Shown: in pieces, positions 34,116-42,200 of the stretch
Numbering within the stretch: the first letter of the stretch is position 1
Layout of the letters: each line of letters opens with the position of its first letter
Origin: Paenibacillus phytorum
Lineage (GTDB): Bacteria; Bacillota; Bacilli; Paenibacillales; NBRC-103111
DNA length: 64,000 nt
Direction of reading: 5' to 3'
Assembly (NCBI RefSeq): GCF_013141715.1
Contig: NZ_WHOA01000165.1
Location: forward strand, 124,001 to 188,000
Notes under the pieces: generated by a model
Told to the model about the DNA's origin: nothing
Databases searched by the model: none
The model's input: the letters and a program-made list of their open reading frames with translations, nothing else
Position numbers and translations under genes: made by a program

Positions 34116-34676
34116 CTCATTACTGATGTGTTCCTTTGATCCGACTGGTTCGTCCGTAAGCGCTGAGATGCCTTTTGTAACTCGGCCGAGCAGGTCGAGA
34201 AATACGCTGCGTTCCTCGATACTGAGTAAGCCCACCATGGCTTCCAGCCGTGCAAAATGCTCGGGAGCCATTTCACGGAGCTTCCTCGCTCCTTGCTCTG
34301 TCAAGATGACCGCTTTCTGACGGCCATCGACAGAACTTGATCGCCGGGAAACGAGGCCATCTCGCTCAAGCGTGTCGATAAGTCCAGTCACTGTAGCACG
34401 TGTAACACCTAGATGCTCGGCCAATTGCGAGGGCAACACTTCTCCTTCATTATCTTCAAGATCAGCTAATAACCGATATCGCCCTGTTGATAAACCGAAT
34501 CTGGAGAAATGAATCTCCGAAGCATGTCCAAGCTTGGCTCCCGCTGCCATCAGCCTAGACGCGACGAGCACAGCCTGTGCGTCTATGTCGAGATGATAGC
34601 GATCAATCTGACGCTTGGATTGTGCAAGTGAGGGAATTGCATCAATGTCATTTGTTATTTTAGTTTCGTTGGCCAT
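34113..34676 (-). CDS. MarR-family transcriptional regulator
   Basis: This 187-residue winged-helix regulator has the MarR core: LSTGRYRLLADLEDNEG, recognition helix region LPSQLAEHLGVTRATVTGLI (about 90-110) and the wing DGLVSRRSSSVDGRQKAVIL. MarR proteins are dimeric repressors released by phenolic or other ligands. It lies upstream of, and in line with, the membrane protein and NmrA genes it probably controls. No ribosome binding site precedes the ATG, and the predicted promoter places transcription start at or next to it, so the mRNA may be leaderless. Confidence 0.9.
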   Translation of the reverse strand: MANETKITNDIDAIPSLAQSKRQIDRYHLDIDAQAVLVASRLMAAGAKLGHASEIHFSRFGLSTGRYRLLADLEDNEGEVLPSQLAEHLGVTRATVTGLIDTLERDGLVSRRSSSVDGRQKAVILTEQGARKLREMAPEHFARLEAMVGLLSIEERSVFLDLLGRVTKGISALTDEPVGSKEHISNE

Positions 34677-34680
34677 ATAA

Positions 34681-34711
34681 TTAGTATGGCGCCTAACTAT
34701 TTATTTGTCAA
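34681..34711 (-). promoter_or_regulatory. marR promoter with operator in the spacer
   Basis: On the minus strand a perfect -35 TTGACA (34706-34711) is followed 17 bp later by CATACT (34683-34688). The spacer carries an imperfect palindrome, TAGTTAGGC|GCCATACTA (7 of 9 pairs). A bound MarR dimer would sit between the -35 and -10. The expected transcription start is within 1-2 bases of the ATG at 34676. Confidence 0.65.
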
Positions 34712-34753
34712 CTTATTTTTCAACACAGCTTCAAAGTTTGACTGGATTTCCTA

Positions 34754-35038
34754 GTAAGCGATTACATTTCAATTTTACTTAACTGGAAAATTATTGTATA
34801 CGGACTCTTTTAACTTGTATAGGGACATTTTTAATTTCTTCGACATCGTACTTCATAGACTTGACTAGCTTGGGAAATATACTTCAAACAGATGTGTAGA
34901 AACAAGTCAAAAGGGACCTGTTAGACTTCAATGAAGTCCGTCAGGTCCTTTTTTTGAAAACACCGGGAATGAAGATTCCCTCCCGTTAGGTTATTATTAA
35001 TACCGGCGCAAAAATCGTTTATCCGGCCACAAATATAG
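34754..35038 (+). repeat. Direct repeat, copy 2 (~285 bp)
   Basis: This is the same sequence as 32061-32347 with scattered differences, in the same orientation. It contains the cre-like element at its left end and the terminator at 34913-34956, which could end the leftward acetyltransferase transcript. Confidence 0.9.
34913..34956. terminator. Bidirectional terminator within repeat copy 2
   Basis: GGACCTG...GACTTC pairs with GAAGTC...CAGGTCC, followed on the plus strand by seven T. On the minus strand it lies downstream of the acetyltransferase. Confidence 0.8.
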
Positions 35039-35175
35039 GCGAATTGATCCTTAAATACATGTGGTGTCTGATCCACTCCGTTGATATAGATCGCATACAC
35101 AGCTGTATACTCGCTTTCAAATCGGAAGACTGAGTAGTTAATAATATGAATTCTTCCCATCACATACTCAGCCAT
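34921..35175 (-). CDS. Doubtful small ORF running into repeat copy 2
   Basis: An 84-residue open frame opens MAEYVMGRIHIINYSVFRFE, followed by a protein-like stretch with YINGVDQTPHVFKDQF. Its first half outside the repeat looks more like real protein than its second half, which crosses the repeat and the terminator. No convincing ribosome binding site is present. It could be the end of a decayed gene. I do not recognise it. Confidence 0.25.
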   Translation of the reverse strand: MAEYVMGRIHIINYSVFRFESEYTAVYAIYINGVDQTPHVFKDQFAYICGRINDFCAGINNNLTGGNLHSRCFQKKDLTDFIEV

Positions 35176-35182
35176 TTGGCAA

Positions 35183-35755
35183 TTAATTGTACGAATATTC
35201 TATGAATGACTTAAGACGATTCTTAACATCGTGCCAATCCTCATCAATAATACTGTACACAACATAATCTAATCCATTATATTTTTTCCTAAGGATTCCT
35301 TCCTTTTTTGCTCCCAACCGTTCAATAGCTTTTTGTGAACGGCAATTTGTTGACGCAGCGATAATTTCGACACGAACAGCTTCCCATATCTCAAATGCAT
35401 ATTTTAGTAACAAGTATTTACACTCCGTGTTTACCGCCGTTCTCCAAACCTCAGGGGAATACCATGTCCAGCCAACATTTAAATTCTTGTGTACAGGCGA
35501 AATCCGTAAATATCGAGTCATTCCAACCATTTTGTTTAATTTTTTATCAAAGACAGCGTACGGAAATTCTTCTCCGCTTTCCCTTCCCAAAACCGCTGAA
35601 TGAATAAAGCTCCGCATTTCTTCTATGGTTTGAACTTTTGTTGGCAGGTGCTCCCAAATTTCGGGAGATCGTGAGCATTGAAATAACGAATCGGCGTGCT
35701 CATATTCAATTGGGATTAATGATATTCTTTTGCCTTGCAAATGAGTCAAATTCAT
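35183..35755 (-). CDS. GNAT-family N-acetyltransferase (RimJ/RimL type)
   Basis: This 190-residue acetyltransferase starts with LQGKRISLIPIEYEHADSLF, typical of RimJ/RimL-like GNAT proteins. It contains the VGWTWYSPEVWRTAVNTE acetyl-CoA-binding region and the late motif NCRSQKAIERLGAKKEGILR. It should transfer an acetyl group from acetyl-CoA to an amine of a protein N-terminus, antibiotic or small molecule. It follows the FAD-dependent oxidoreductase by 30 bp and may be the last gene of that operon. A terminator lies downstream in repeat copy 2. Confidence 0.88.
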   Translation of the reverse strand: MNLTHLQGKRISLIPIEYEHADSLFQCSRSPEIWEHLPTKVQTIEEMRSFIHSAVLGRESGEEFPYAVFDKKLNKMVGMTRYLRISPVHKNLNVGWTWYSPEVWRTAVNTECKYLLLKYAFEIWEAVRVEIIAASTNCRSQKAIERLGAKKEGILRKKYNGLDYVVYSIIDEDWHDVKNRLKSFIEYSYN

Positions 35756-35785
35756 ATCTATTTTCCCTACCTCTATATGTTCCTT

Positions 35786-37126
35786 TTACTTACACAACAC
35801 ATGTGTTTCCTTTACAGAACCTTCTACAAATTGGCCTCGGGTTTGCAGAATGTAACGAATCTCTTCGGCAGAAACCATACGAACATCACTGAAGCCAGAT
35901 TTGACGGTTAACGCTGCGGCGGTTCCTGCTGCTTCACCGATCGCACTAATTCCTGACATTACGCGATAAGACGCATGAGCCTCAAATGTACCGCTAATGC
36001 AGCGCGAGCTTAATAGCAGGTTGCTTAACCCTTTAGCGATGAGACAGCGATAAGGAATATGATAATACCCCGGGCTTGGTAAAATAGTCATATACTCTTG
36101 CTGATTTTTATTTCCATCAGGATCATGTACATCCACATCATAAGCACAAGCAGCCACCATATCATCAAACTTGCGTACACTTAAGCAGTCTTCTCCAGTT
36201 AACATATAGTCGCCGATAACTCTGCGGCCTTCACGAACCCCTAGCTTCGTAAAAATAGTCTCGATCTTGGCATCCCGAAAAGCAGGATGCTCTTTGATCG
36301 CTTCAACCAATTCATATACTTGAACTTTCCCTACTTCAAACGCACGTTCAACTGATCCCGGAATTGTAGGATCAACATCGCTCACAGCAGTCGAATTAAA
36401 AAGGAACGCCTTCCCATCTGGATAAGGGAATGCTAACACGCCTTGGCGCATATTGGTGCTATTCGTTTTCTGTTTCATAGCAAGATAATATGGTTTTAGC
36501 TTCTCTTCCAGCCAAAAAAAGCAGCCCCAGCTCGTGACATCCTTCACTTTAAACAAAGAGGAATCGAATCCAGTGAGTTTGAAAGTAACCGTCGCCGTCT
36601 GCATCTTCCCATCTTTCTCTCGACCCTTTTGAAATTGCGCTCCCGCCAATGCGGACAAATTCCCGTCTGCCGTTCCGTCAAGAAACACACGACCAAATAC
36701 ACGCGTTTGGTTAGATCCTGTGACAGTCAACGAACGAATATTCCCGTCTTCTACCTGCACAGCATCCACTTCGCAATCTGTCCACACGGTCAGATTTTTC
36801 TCTTTTCGAATTAATCGATGATAGGTTTCTTTCAATTCCTGTTCATCATAACTTGGCACTGTTTCCTCGTCGAAGGTCAAGCCTGTGTTCTGATAGGCCA
36901 GTGGGAATAATTCCTTATGAATACCTGTGTTCACACACCGTCCATGATGATCACGAAATTTACATACTAAGGCAACAGCTGCATGTACCCCAGTCCCGCC
37001 AATTTCACTCATCTTTTCAATAAGCAGCACCTTACAGTTTAATCTAGAAGCAGCTATAGCAGCGCAAATACCGCCTACACCTGCCCCTACAATCACAATA
37101 TCAAAAACGTTAGTGGAATCATTCAT
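35786..37126 (-). CDS. FAD-dependent oxidoreductase of a sugar-utilisation locus
   Basis: This 446-residue protein has an N-terminal Rossmann FAD loop, VGAGVGGICAAIAASR, followed by the acidic strand LLIEKMSEIGGTG. RVFLDGTADGNLSALAG and a C-terminal SAIGEAAGTAAAL segment mark the FAD-dependent oxidoreductase group (PF12831 type) often found beside sugar ABC transporters. The reaction is unknown; oxidation of a sugar or its derivative is a guess from context. It follows the MalG-type permease by 63 bp with an AAGGAG site, so it is likely cotranscribed with the permeases. Confidence 0.85.
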   Translation of the reverse strand: MNDSTNVFDIVIVGAGVGGICAAIAASRLNCKVLLIEKMSEIGGTGVHAAVALVCKFRDHHGRCVNTGIHKELFPLAYQNTGLTFDEETVPSYDEQELKETYHRLIRKEKNLTVWTDCEVDAVQVEDGNIRSLTVTGSNQTRVFGRVFLDGTADGNLSALAGAQFQKGREKDGKMQTATVTFKLTGFDSSLFKVKDVTSWGCFFWLEEKLKPYYLAMKQKTNSTNMRQGVLAFPYPDGKAFLFNSTAVSDVDPTIPGSVERAFEVGKVQVYELVEAIKEHPAFRDAKIETIFTKLGVREGRRVIGDYMLTGEDCLSVRKFDDMVAACAYDVDVHDPDGNKNQQEYMTILPSPGYYHIPYRCLIAKGLSNLLLSSRCISGTFEAHASYRVMSGISAIGEAAGTAAALTVKSGFSDVRMVSAEEIRYILQTRGQFVEGSVKETHVLCK

Positions 37127-37189
37127 TGATATCTCTCCTTCATTATTGCCCTAACGCCTATAGGGCATTTATTAATTTTTTTATTACTG

Positions 37190-38011
37190 TTACCCCTTCA
37201 GGCCACTGCTGGCAATGCCTTCAACAAAGAATCTTTGGAAGATGGCTACGACGATAATGAGAGGAAGCAGCGCCGAAACAGAAGCAGCCATAATCAATGA
37301 ATAATTCGCACCGTATTCATCTACAAAGCTTGAAAGACCTATCGGTAGTGTAAATAAATAACTCGAACGCAGGAAGATCAACGGATTCTCATATTCGTTC
37401 CAGTGCCAAGTAAAGGTAAGTATGAGCAGTGTCACGATGGCAGGCTTCGTTAATGGCAAACAAATTTGCCAATATATTCGGAAGAATCCCGCTCCATCCA
37501 CTTTTGCCGCTTCAAGAAGCTCGTTCGGGATCGTACTGAAAAACTGCCTCATCAGGAACGTTCCGAATACGGTAAATATCCCCGGTAAAATGACAGCCCA
37601 ATGGGTGTTCACCAAACCAATGCGATCGAACAGGATAAACCTAGGGACAAGCAGCACCTGAGCGGGGATGATCATCGTGGCCAAGTACATGAGGAAGATA
37701 AAGTCTCTTCCCTTAAAGTTCAGTTTGGCGAATGCGAACCCAGCCAGTGAGCTGGTGATGATGGAGCCGACAACCGTAAAGAAGGTGATTTTGGCCGAGT
37801 TCCAGTAAAACAAAGCAAATTTATATTTGCCGCCCCAAACCTCTTCGTAATTCGAGAGAATCGGATTTTTGGGAATCCAATTGATCGGGTATTTGAATAA
37901 ATCAGCTTGGATTTTGAAGGACGAAGAAATCATCCAGATAAACGGGATCAAAACCATTACACCCAAAACCAACATGACAAGGGTAACACTTAATTTTCGC
38001 AAAGAAACCAC
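37190..38011 (-). CDS. Sugar ABC transporter permease, MalG type
   Basis: This 273-residue membrane protein with six helices belongs to the CUT1 sugar importer family. The EAA loop that docks the ATPase is clear: EAAKVDGAGFFRIYWQICLP. The start is a GTG with GGAG upstream. It lies 18 bp after the MalF-type gene. The pair has no binding-protein gene next to it. The orphan binding protein at 51478 could be its former partner (inference). The ATPase would be a shared MsmX-type protein encoded elsewhere. Confidence 0.92.
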   Translation of the reverse strand: MVSLRKLSVTLVMLVLGVMVLIPFIWMISSSFKIQADLFKYPINWIPKNPILSNYEEVWGGKYKFALFYWNSAKITFFTVVGSIITSSLAGFAFAKLNFKGRDFIFLMYLATMIIPAQVLLVPRFILFDRIGLVNTHWAVILPGIFTVFGTFLMRQFFSTIPNELLEAAKVDGAGFFRIYWQICLPLTKPAIVTLLILTFTWHWNEYENPLIFLRSSYLFTLPIGLSSFVDEYGANYSLIMAASVSALLPLIIVVAIFQRFFVEGIASSGLKG

Positions 38012-38029
38012 AACAAACCCACTCCTTCA

Positions 38030-38929
38030 TTAAAAATGCTGCTGCCACTTCTTCTGACTGCGCCATTGAACCAAAGTAATCGAAAAGATGATGATGAACA
38101 AAACCCAGGACATCGCTGCCGCATAACCCATTTTGTAATTTTGGAAGGCAGTGAGATAAATATGATAAGCAATAACCATCGTCGAATTGACCGGTCCGCC
38201 TTGCGTCATCACATTCACAACGGCAAAGACCTGGAAGGTGGAAATAATCAGTGTAATAGCAATCAAAAAAGTAGTTGGCTTCAGCATAGGGACCGTGATC
38301 TTGAAAAACTGCCTCATCCCCGTGGCCCCGTCAATCGAAGCCGCTTCATACAAATCTTTCGGGATTCCTTGCAGTCCCGCCATATACAGCACCATCGTGT
38401 AACCGATGTAAGTCCATACGACCATAATGATGATGGCCGGCAATGCCCACGCCGTACTTCCCAACCACCCGGGAGGATTGACAACTCCTAGTGATCTTAG
38501 GAATGCATTGATGGGACCATCCTGGGCATTGTAAAGCACGCTCCACACCACAGAAACGGCAACCAAACTGCTGACATAAGGCAGGAAAAACAAAGTTCGT
38601 AGTAGACCTTTAGCATAGACATGTCGATTAAGCAACACAGCTACAACCAAACCGATCGCCATTGCACTGGGCACCGTTACTCCGGTTAAAATAAAATTAT
38701 TCTTTAGTGCTTTCCATAAATAAACGTCATTCACTAATTTTTTAAGATTTCCTAGTCCAGCGAAACTCAGCCCAGCAAAGCCCTTTAAGTAATCCCAATC
38801 TGCAAAAATCAGCATAAAACTGAAAAGCAGAGGTAGAATGACGAAGAAGAAAACGCCGAGAAAGTTCGGCAAAATAAACAAATAACCCGCCAATTGTTCC
38901 TTCATGTTATGTTTGGACACTCGTCGCAT
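38030..38929 (-). CDS. Sugar ABC transporter permease, MalF type
   Basis: This 299-residue permease has six to seven helices and is the MalF-like half of a CUT1 importer. It has the N-terminal LAGYLFILPNFLGVFFFVI helix and the EAA loop EAASIDGATGMRQFFKITVP. It is the first gene of the malF/malG/oxidoreductase unit. A 300-bp gap with two hairpins separates it from the glycosidase gene upstream, so it must have its own promoter. Confidence 0.92.
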   Translation of the reverse strand: MRRVSKHNMKEQLAGYLFILPNFLGVFFFVILPLLFSFMLIFADWDYLKGFAGLSFAGLGNLKKLVNDVYLWKALKNNFILTGVTVPSAMAIGLVVAVLLNRHVYAKGLLRTLFFLPYVSSLVAVSVVWSVLYNAQDGPINAFLRSLGVVNPPGWLGSTAWALPAIIIMVVWTYIGYTMVLYMAGLQGIPKDLYEAASIDGATGMRQFFKITVPMLKPTTFLIAITLIISTFQVFAVVNVMTQGGPVNSTMVIAYHIYLTAFQNYKMGYAAAMSWVLFIIIFSITLVQWRSQKKWQQHF

Positions 38930-39065
38930 GATGCCACCTCTTTTAGCAATATTAAATCCATACCCGTATCATAATCAGTAGCGAATCAGAGTGGAATGGC
39001 GTGATTTAGGTTGTTACAGCGTTAATTTTAAGATGTAGGAAAACAAATGAAAAAAATATGAGCAA

Positions 39066-39110
39066 ACGAAAAAACTCCGGCTGTCTGCATACGCAGATGG
39101 CAACCGGAAT
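39066..39110. other. Hairpin in the 300-bp gap upstream of the malF-type gene
   Basis: TCCGG(C)TGTCTGC and GCAGATGGCAACCGGA form an imperfect stem around ATAC. It may be a second terminator or part of the leader of the malF unit. Otherwise 38930-39179 shows no gene. Confidence 0.35.
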
Positions 39111-39179
39111 TCTTATGCTCCTTCCCGTGTCGGCTGTACGCCCGGATGTTTTTTCATCCATATGGAAATCTTCATAGAC

Positions 39180-39215
39180 AAAAAAAGAGCGCTATAGCGG
39201 CTTTCGCTAGCGCTC
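39180..39215 (-). terminator. Terminator of the module B operon
   Basis: GAGCGCTA pairs with TAGCGCTC, extended by GCG/CGC past a two-base bulge, and is followed on the minus strand by seven T. It lies 14 bp after the glycosidase stop. Confidence 0.9.
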
Positions 39216-39229
39216 AATTCCTTTAATGG

Positions 39230-42200
39230 TCACTTGATCTTATAACTTCCCTTCAGGTCGGCGCCGATGACTTGAAACACAGGGTCTGCGGTCGTGTCGC
39301 TTCCATTCCAGACTAGCATCGATATGGTGGCTTTCCCATGGCTGTCCGGCGTCGTTCGGAGCATCATACGAACGGTATACGTCTTGCCGTTTGAGTTCGC
39401 CGAGCCCTGCAAGTAAGCCCTGTCTTCTGCCGTAATCACCCAATCTACCGTGTCGAAGGTCCATTCAATACCCTGAGGTTCAGCATGAATGCGGACATGA
39501 TTCGATTCAACGTTCAGGTGTGCTTTCTTCGCTTTATTCCCCAGGAAGGAAGAATTGCCTGTTAAATCAAAATGTCCGTTTAGTTCAATCGAACCCGCTT
39601 CGGGATCGTAAACAGCAAGGTGAGAAACCGTTTCGGAAGCCTTGTAGTAATCGTTAGCCAATAATTTCGTTCTCACCTCGTATAAACCGGCGGGCAAATC
39701 GACGCCAAGGAATACGTTCCCGACCGCATCCGTCATATATACTTGCTGAACAACGCTTGCATGTAAAGGTGTTACCGTACCATCCGGATTTATCGCCGAA
39801 AGAACGAATTCGACCGGAAGTCCTTCCACCGACCCATGTCCTCCTCCGACGCGCATAACATGTGCCGACAATACTAGGTTCTCATCTGTGCGGGCCGCAA
39901 GGATGCTCGTATATTGAATAGCCACCTCATCTTTGGTTACGGTCAATATGCCGTTTGCCTCGGTTCCCCTGGTATAGGCCTCTTCATTTCCTGCATAAAT
40001 CGCCTTTACTTCAATCAATCGGCTATCCGTCTCAGCGGTTGCACCGATTTCGATTGCGTACGGCAATGAAGCTTTGCCATTCGCATCCGTAAGCGCCCTC
40101 CCCACAGGAAGGCCATTCACTTCGAATTCGACCTGTCCGCCGGCTACCGATTGACCGTTCGCATCCTTCAGTTCAGCTTCTAAATAAACTTCATTGCCGT
40201 ATGCTCCCGAGCTGTCTCTTACTTCGACAGCCATGCTATGAAACAGCTGGAACGAAACGGTTTCACTCACTTGTTGGCCGTAAGCGCTCTCGGCCAACAC
40301 GCTAAATGAGTGCTTTCCTTTCTCCGTCACGGCAGATCCCGTTGTCCACGCTTCTCCATCCAATTCCATCCGCGTAATCGTCCAGTCTCCCGACTCATCT
40401 AGAAGACGTACGGCAGGCGTCACTTTATCCGTATACACTTCGCCTTCCCTAATGCCATCGATCTGGATCAAAGGCTTATAGGACGGCATTATCCATTGCA
40501 TGGAACGGAACAGACTTGGCCTCTTCTCATTGCCAATTCCGGAACCCCATTCCACCCAACCTTTTCTTCCGTTGCCGTCATTCTCATTCACGAGCAGCGA
40601 AAAGCTCATAACATCTCCACTCTGGGGCTGAATCGGCGTCAGCTCCGACCAAGGCAGAGCAAGCTTATAGATCGTCAGCTTCTGCTCCTCATCCCTTGTT
40701 ACCGCTGCTTCACCATTATGCACCGGCCCTGCCGGCAATCCCCCCATCGTCGTCCAGCGATATATTTGCGGGCCATCAGGCGTATCCGATACTCCATACT
40801 CATACCAGCCCAGGCTTTCGCCAGGAATTCCAGGTGACAAGGCAAACTGAATGCTGTCATTTTTCCATATATTAGCCCCGAAGGCTGCTGCCGCATGAAC
40901 ATCGTCCTTTATTTTTGCAGTCAGGTACAAATGATCCTGATCATAGTGGAGCCAGGCTTGCCCGCTCACTTCAATTTTTCCGCGATGACCGGAGAGCAAA
41001 ACAGGCTTGCCCTGCGACAAATCGATTGTAGGCGCTAAAGCTTCAATTTCCGGCTCGATGCGGTCATTGACCGCAATCGTCCCCCGATTGACTGGATTAA
41101 AACTGAAATTCCCTTCATATACATATGGCTTCTGCTCCGCAAACTCGACGCGGATGGATGCCGGCTGATCTCCTCCCAGCGCAATCGGGCTGAGCGGGAT
41201 GCTGAATTGCTGTTTACTGCCCGGCAGTACGGTCTTGTTGACAAGCTCTTGACCAGACTGTCCTCCAACCCGCCAGGTTATACGGCTAACAGTAAGACCT
41301 GCGGCCTTTCTAAAGTTTTCTACATCTACATTCAACATTTGACTGTATTGCCCTGCAATCTGCTGCATCGCAGGTCTGACAGTAACCTTGTGCGGCATAC
41401 CCGTAACAACCTCATGCTGCAGCTTGCCTATCTTGTTGCCTGCTTCGTCCAACAAGTGAATCGCTACCGAGCGGAAGCCTTCCCGCGTCTCGCTGACAGT
41501 AAGAGAAAGCGTTGTCATTTGTCCTTGCATAGCTACAAGTGGATAGCTGCTTTCCTCCATCTTCGCTGTTATAGCGAGCTTAGGCCCAGTCTCGTTTTTC
41601 GCTGTTAATGTGAACGTATGCGGATCGCCTACTGCCCCTTGCTCCCCGAAGACAGCAAAAGTGTCGTCCTTCACGATCCGGCTTATGACTCCTTTAATAT
41701 AAACAGGTTCTCCTGTCAGCGTCATATAGATCTTGCCATTATGCGGTGTGTAAATTTCTGTGTTTCCCATAAAATCCGTAACTTCCACTATGTTGCCCGT
41801 TTCAATCACGGCTTGGGTTTCCTCCGATGCCCAGACAACTCTAAGAGCTTCGCCGGCTTTCGAGAACAAATTACTTTTAATCGGGTCGCTGAATTGCTCG
41901 ATCCTCTCGAAAGCAGCGCCGTCCAGCTGCCTACTCATGGCAGCATAGCTCGCATAGGCAGGCTTTGGTGTATAAGCCCCCATCGGGTCATCCTTATGCC
42001 GGACCAAACCGAAGTTGTCTTCATTATAATCAGCTTTAAGTCCGTCATTCATGAAATCATACCAGTTCATCCGTTCAAGTCCGAGTTCCAGTCCCTTAAC
42101 AAATCCGCGTGGCAAATAATTGGCCTGTGTCTTCTCGTCGACCCCTTTGGCGGATTGATGTGTCGGCGAGCCGAATTCGGTCACCCAGATGGGTACAAGC

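Larger units (their letters stand above)
32354..34753. mobile_element. 2.4-kb marR/membrane protein/nmrA segment between direct repeats
   Basis: The segment holds three minus-strand genes and is bounded by ~285-bp direct repeats. Outside the repeats, the glycosidase remnant (left) and the acetyltransferase (right) would become neighbours if the segment were looped out. No transposase or integrase is present. Insertion by recombination with duplication of the intergenic sequence is the simplest reading. Confidence 0.45.

Noticed and set aside
34739..34753. Terminal inverted repeats or target-site duplication at the cassette between direct repeats
   Set aside because: I looked for transposon-like ends at the borders near 32354 and 34753 and found none. 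Only the long direct repeats are present.
37149..37180. Hairpin GCCCTA/TAGGGC with T-run on the plus strand between the permease and oxidoreductase genes
   Set aside because: No plus-strand gene ends there, and on the transcribed minus strand no T-run follows, so I do not call it a terminator.
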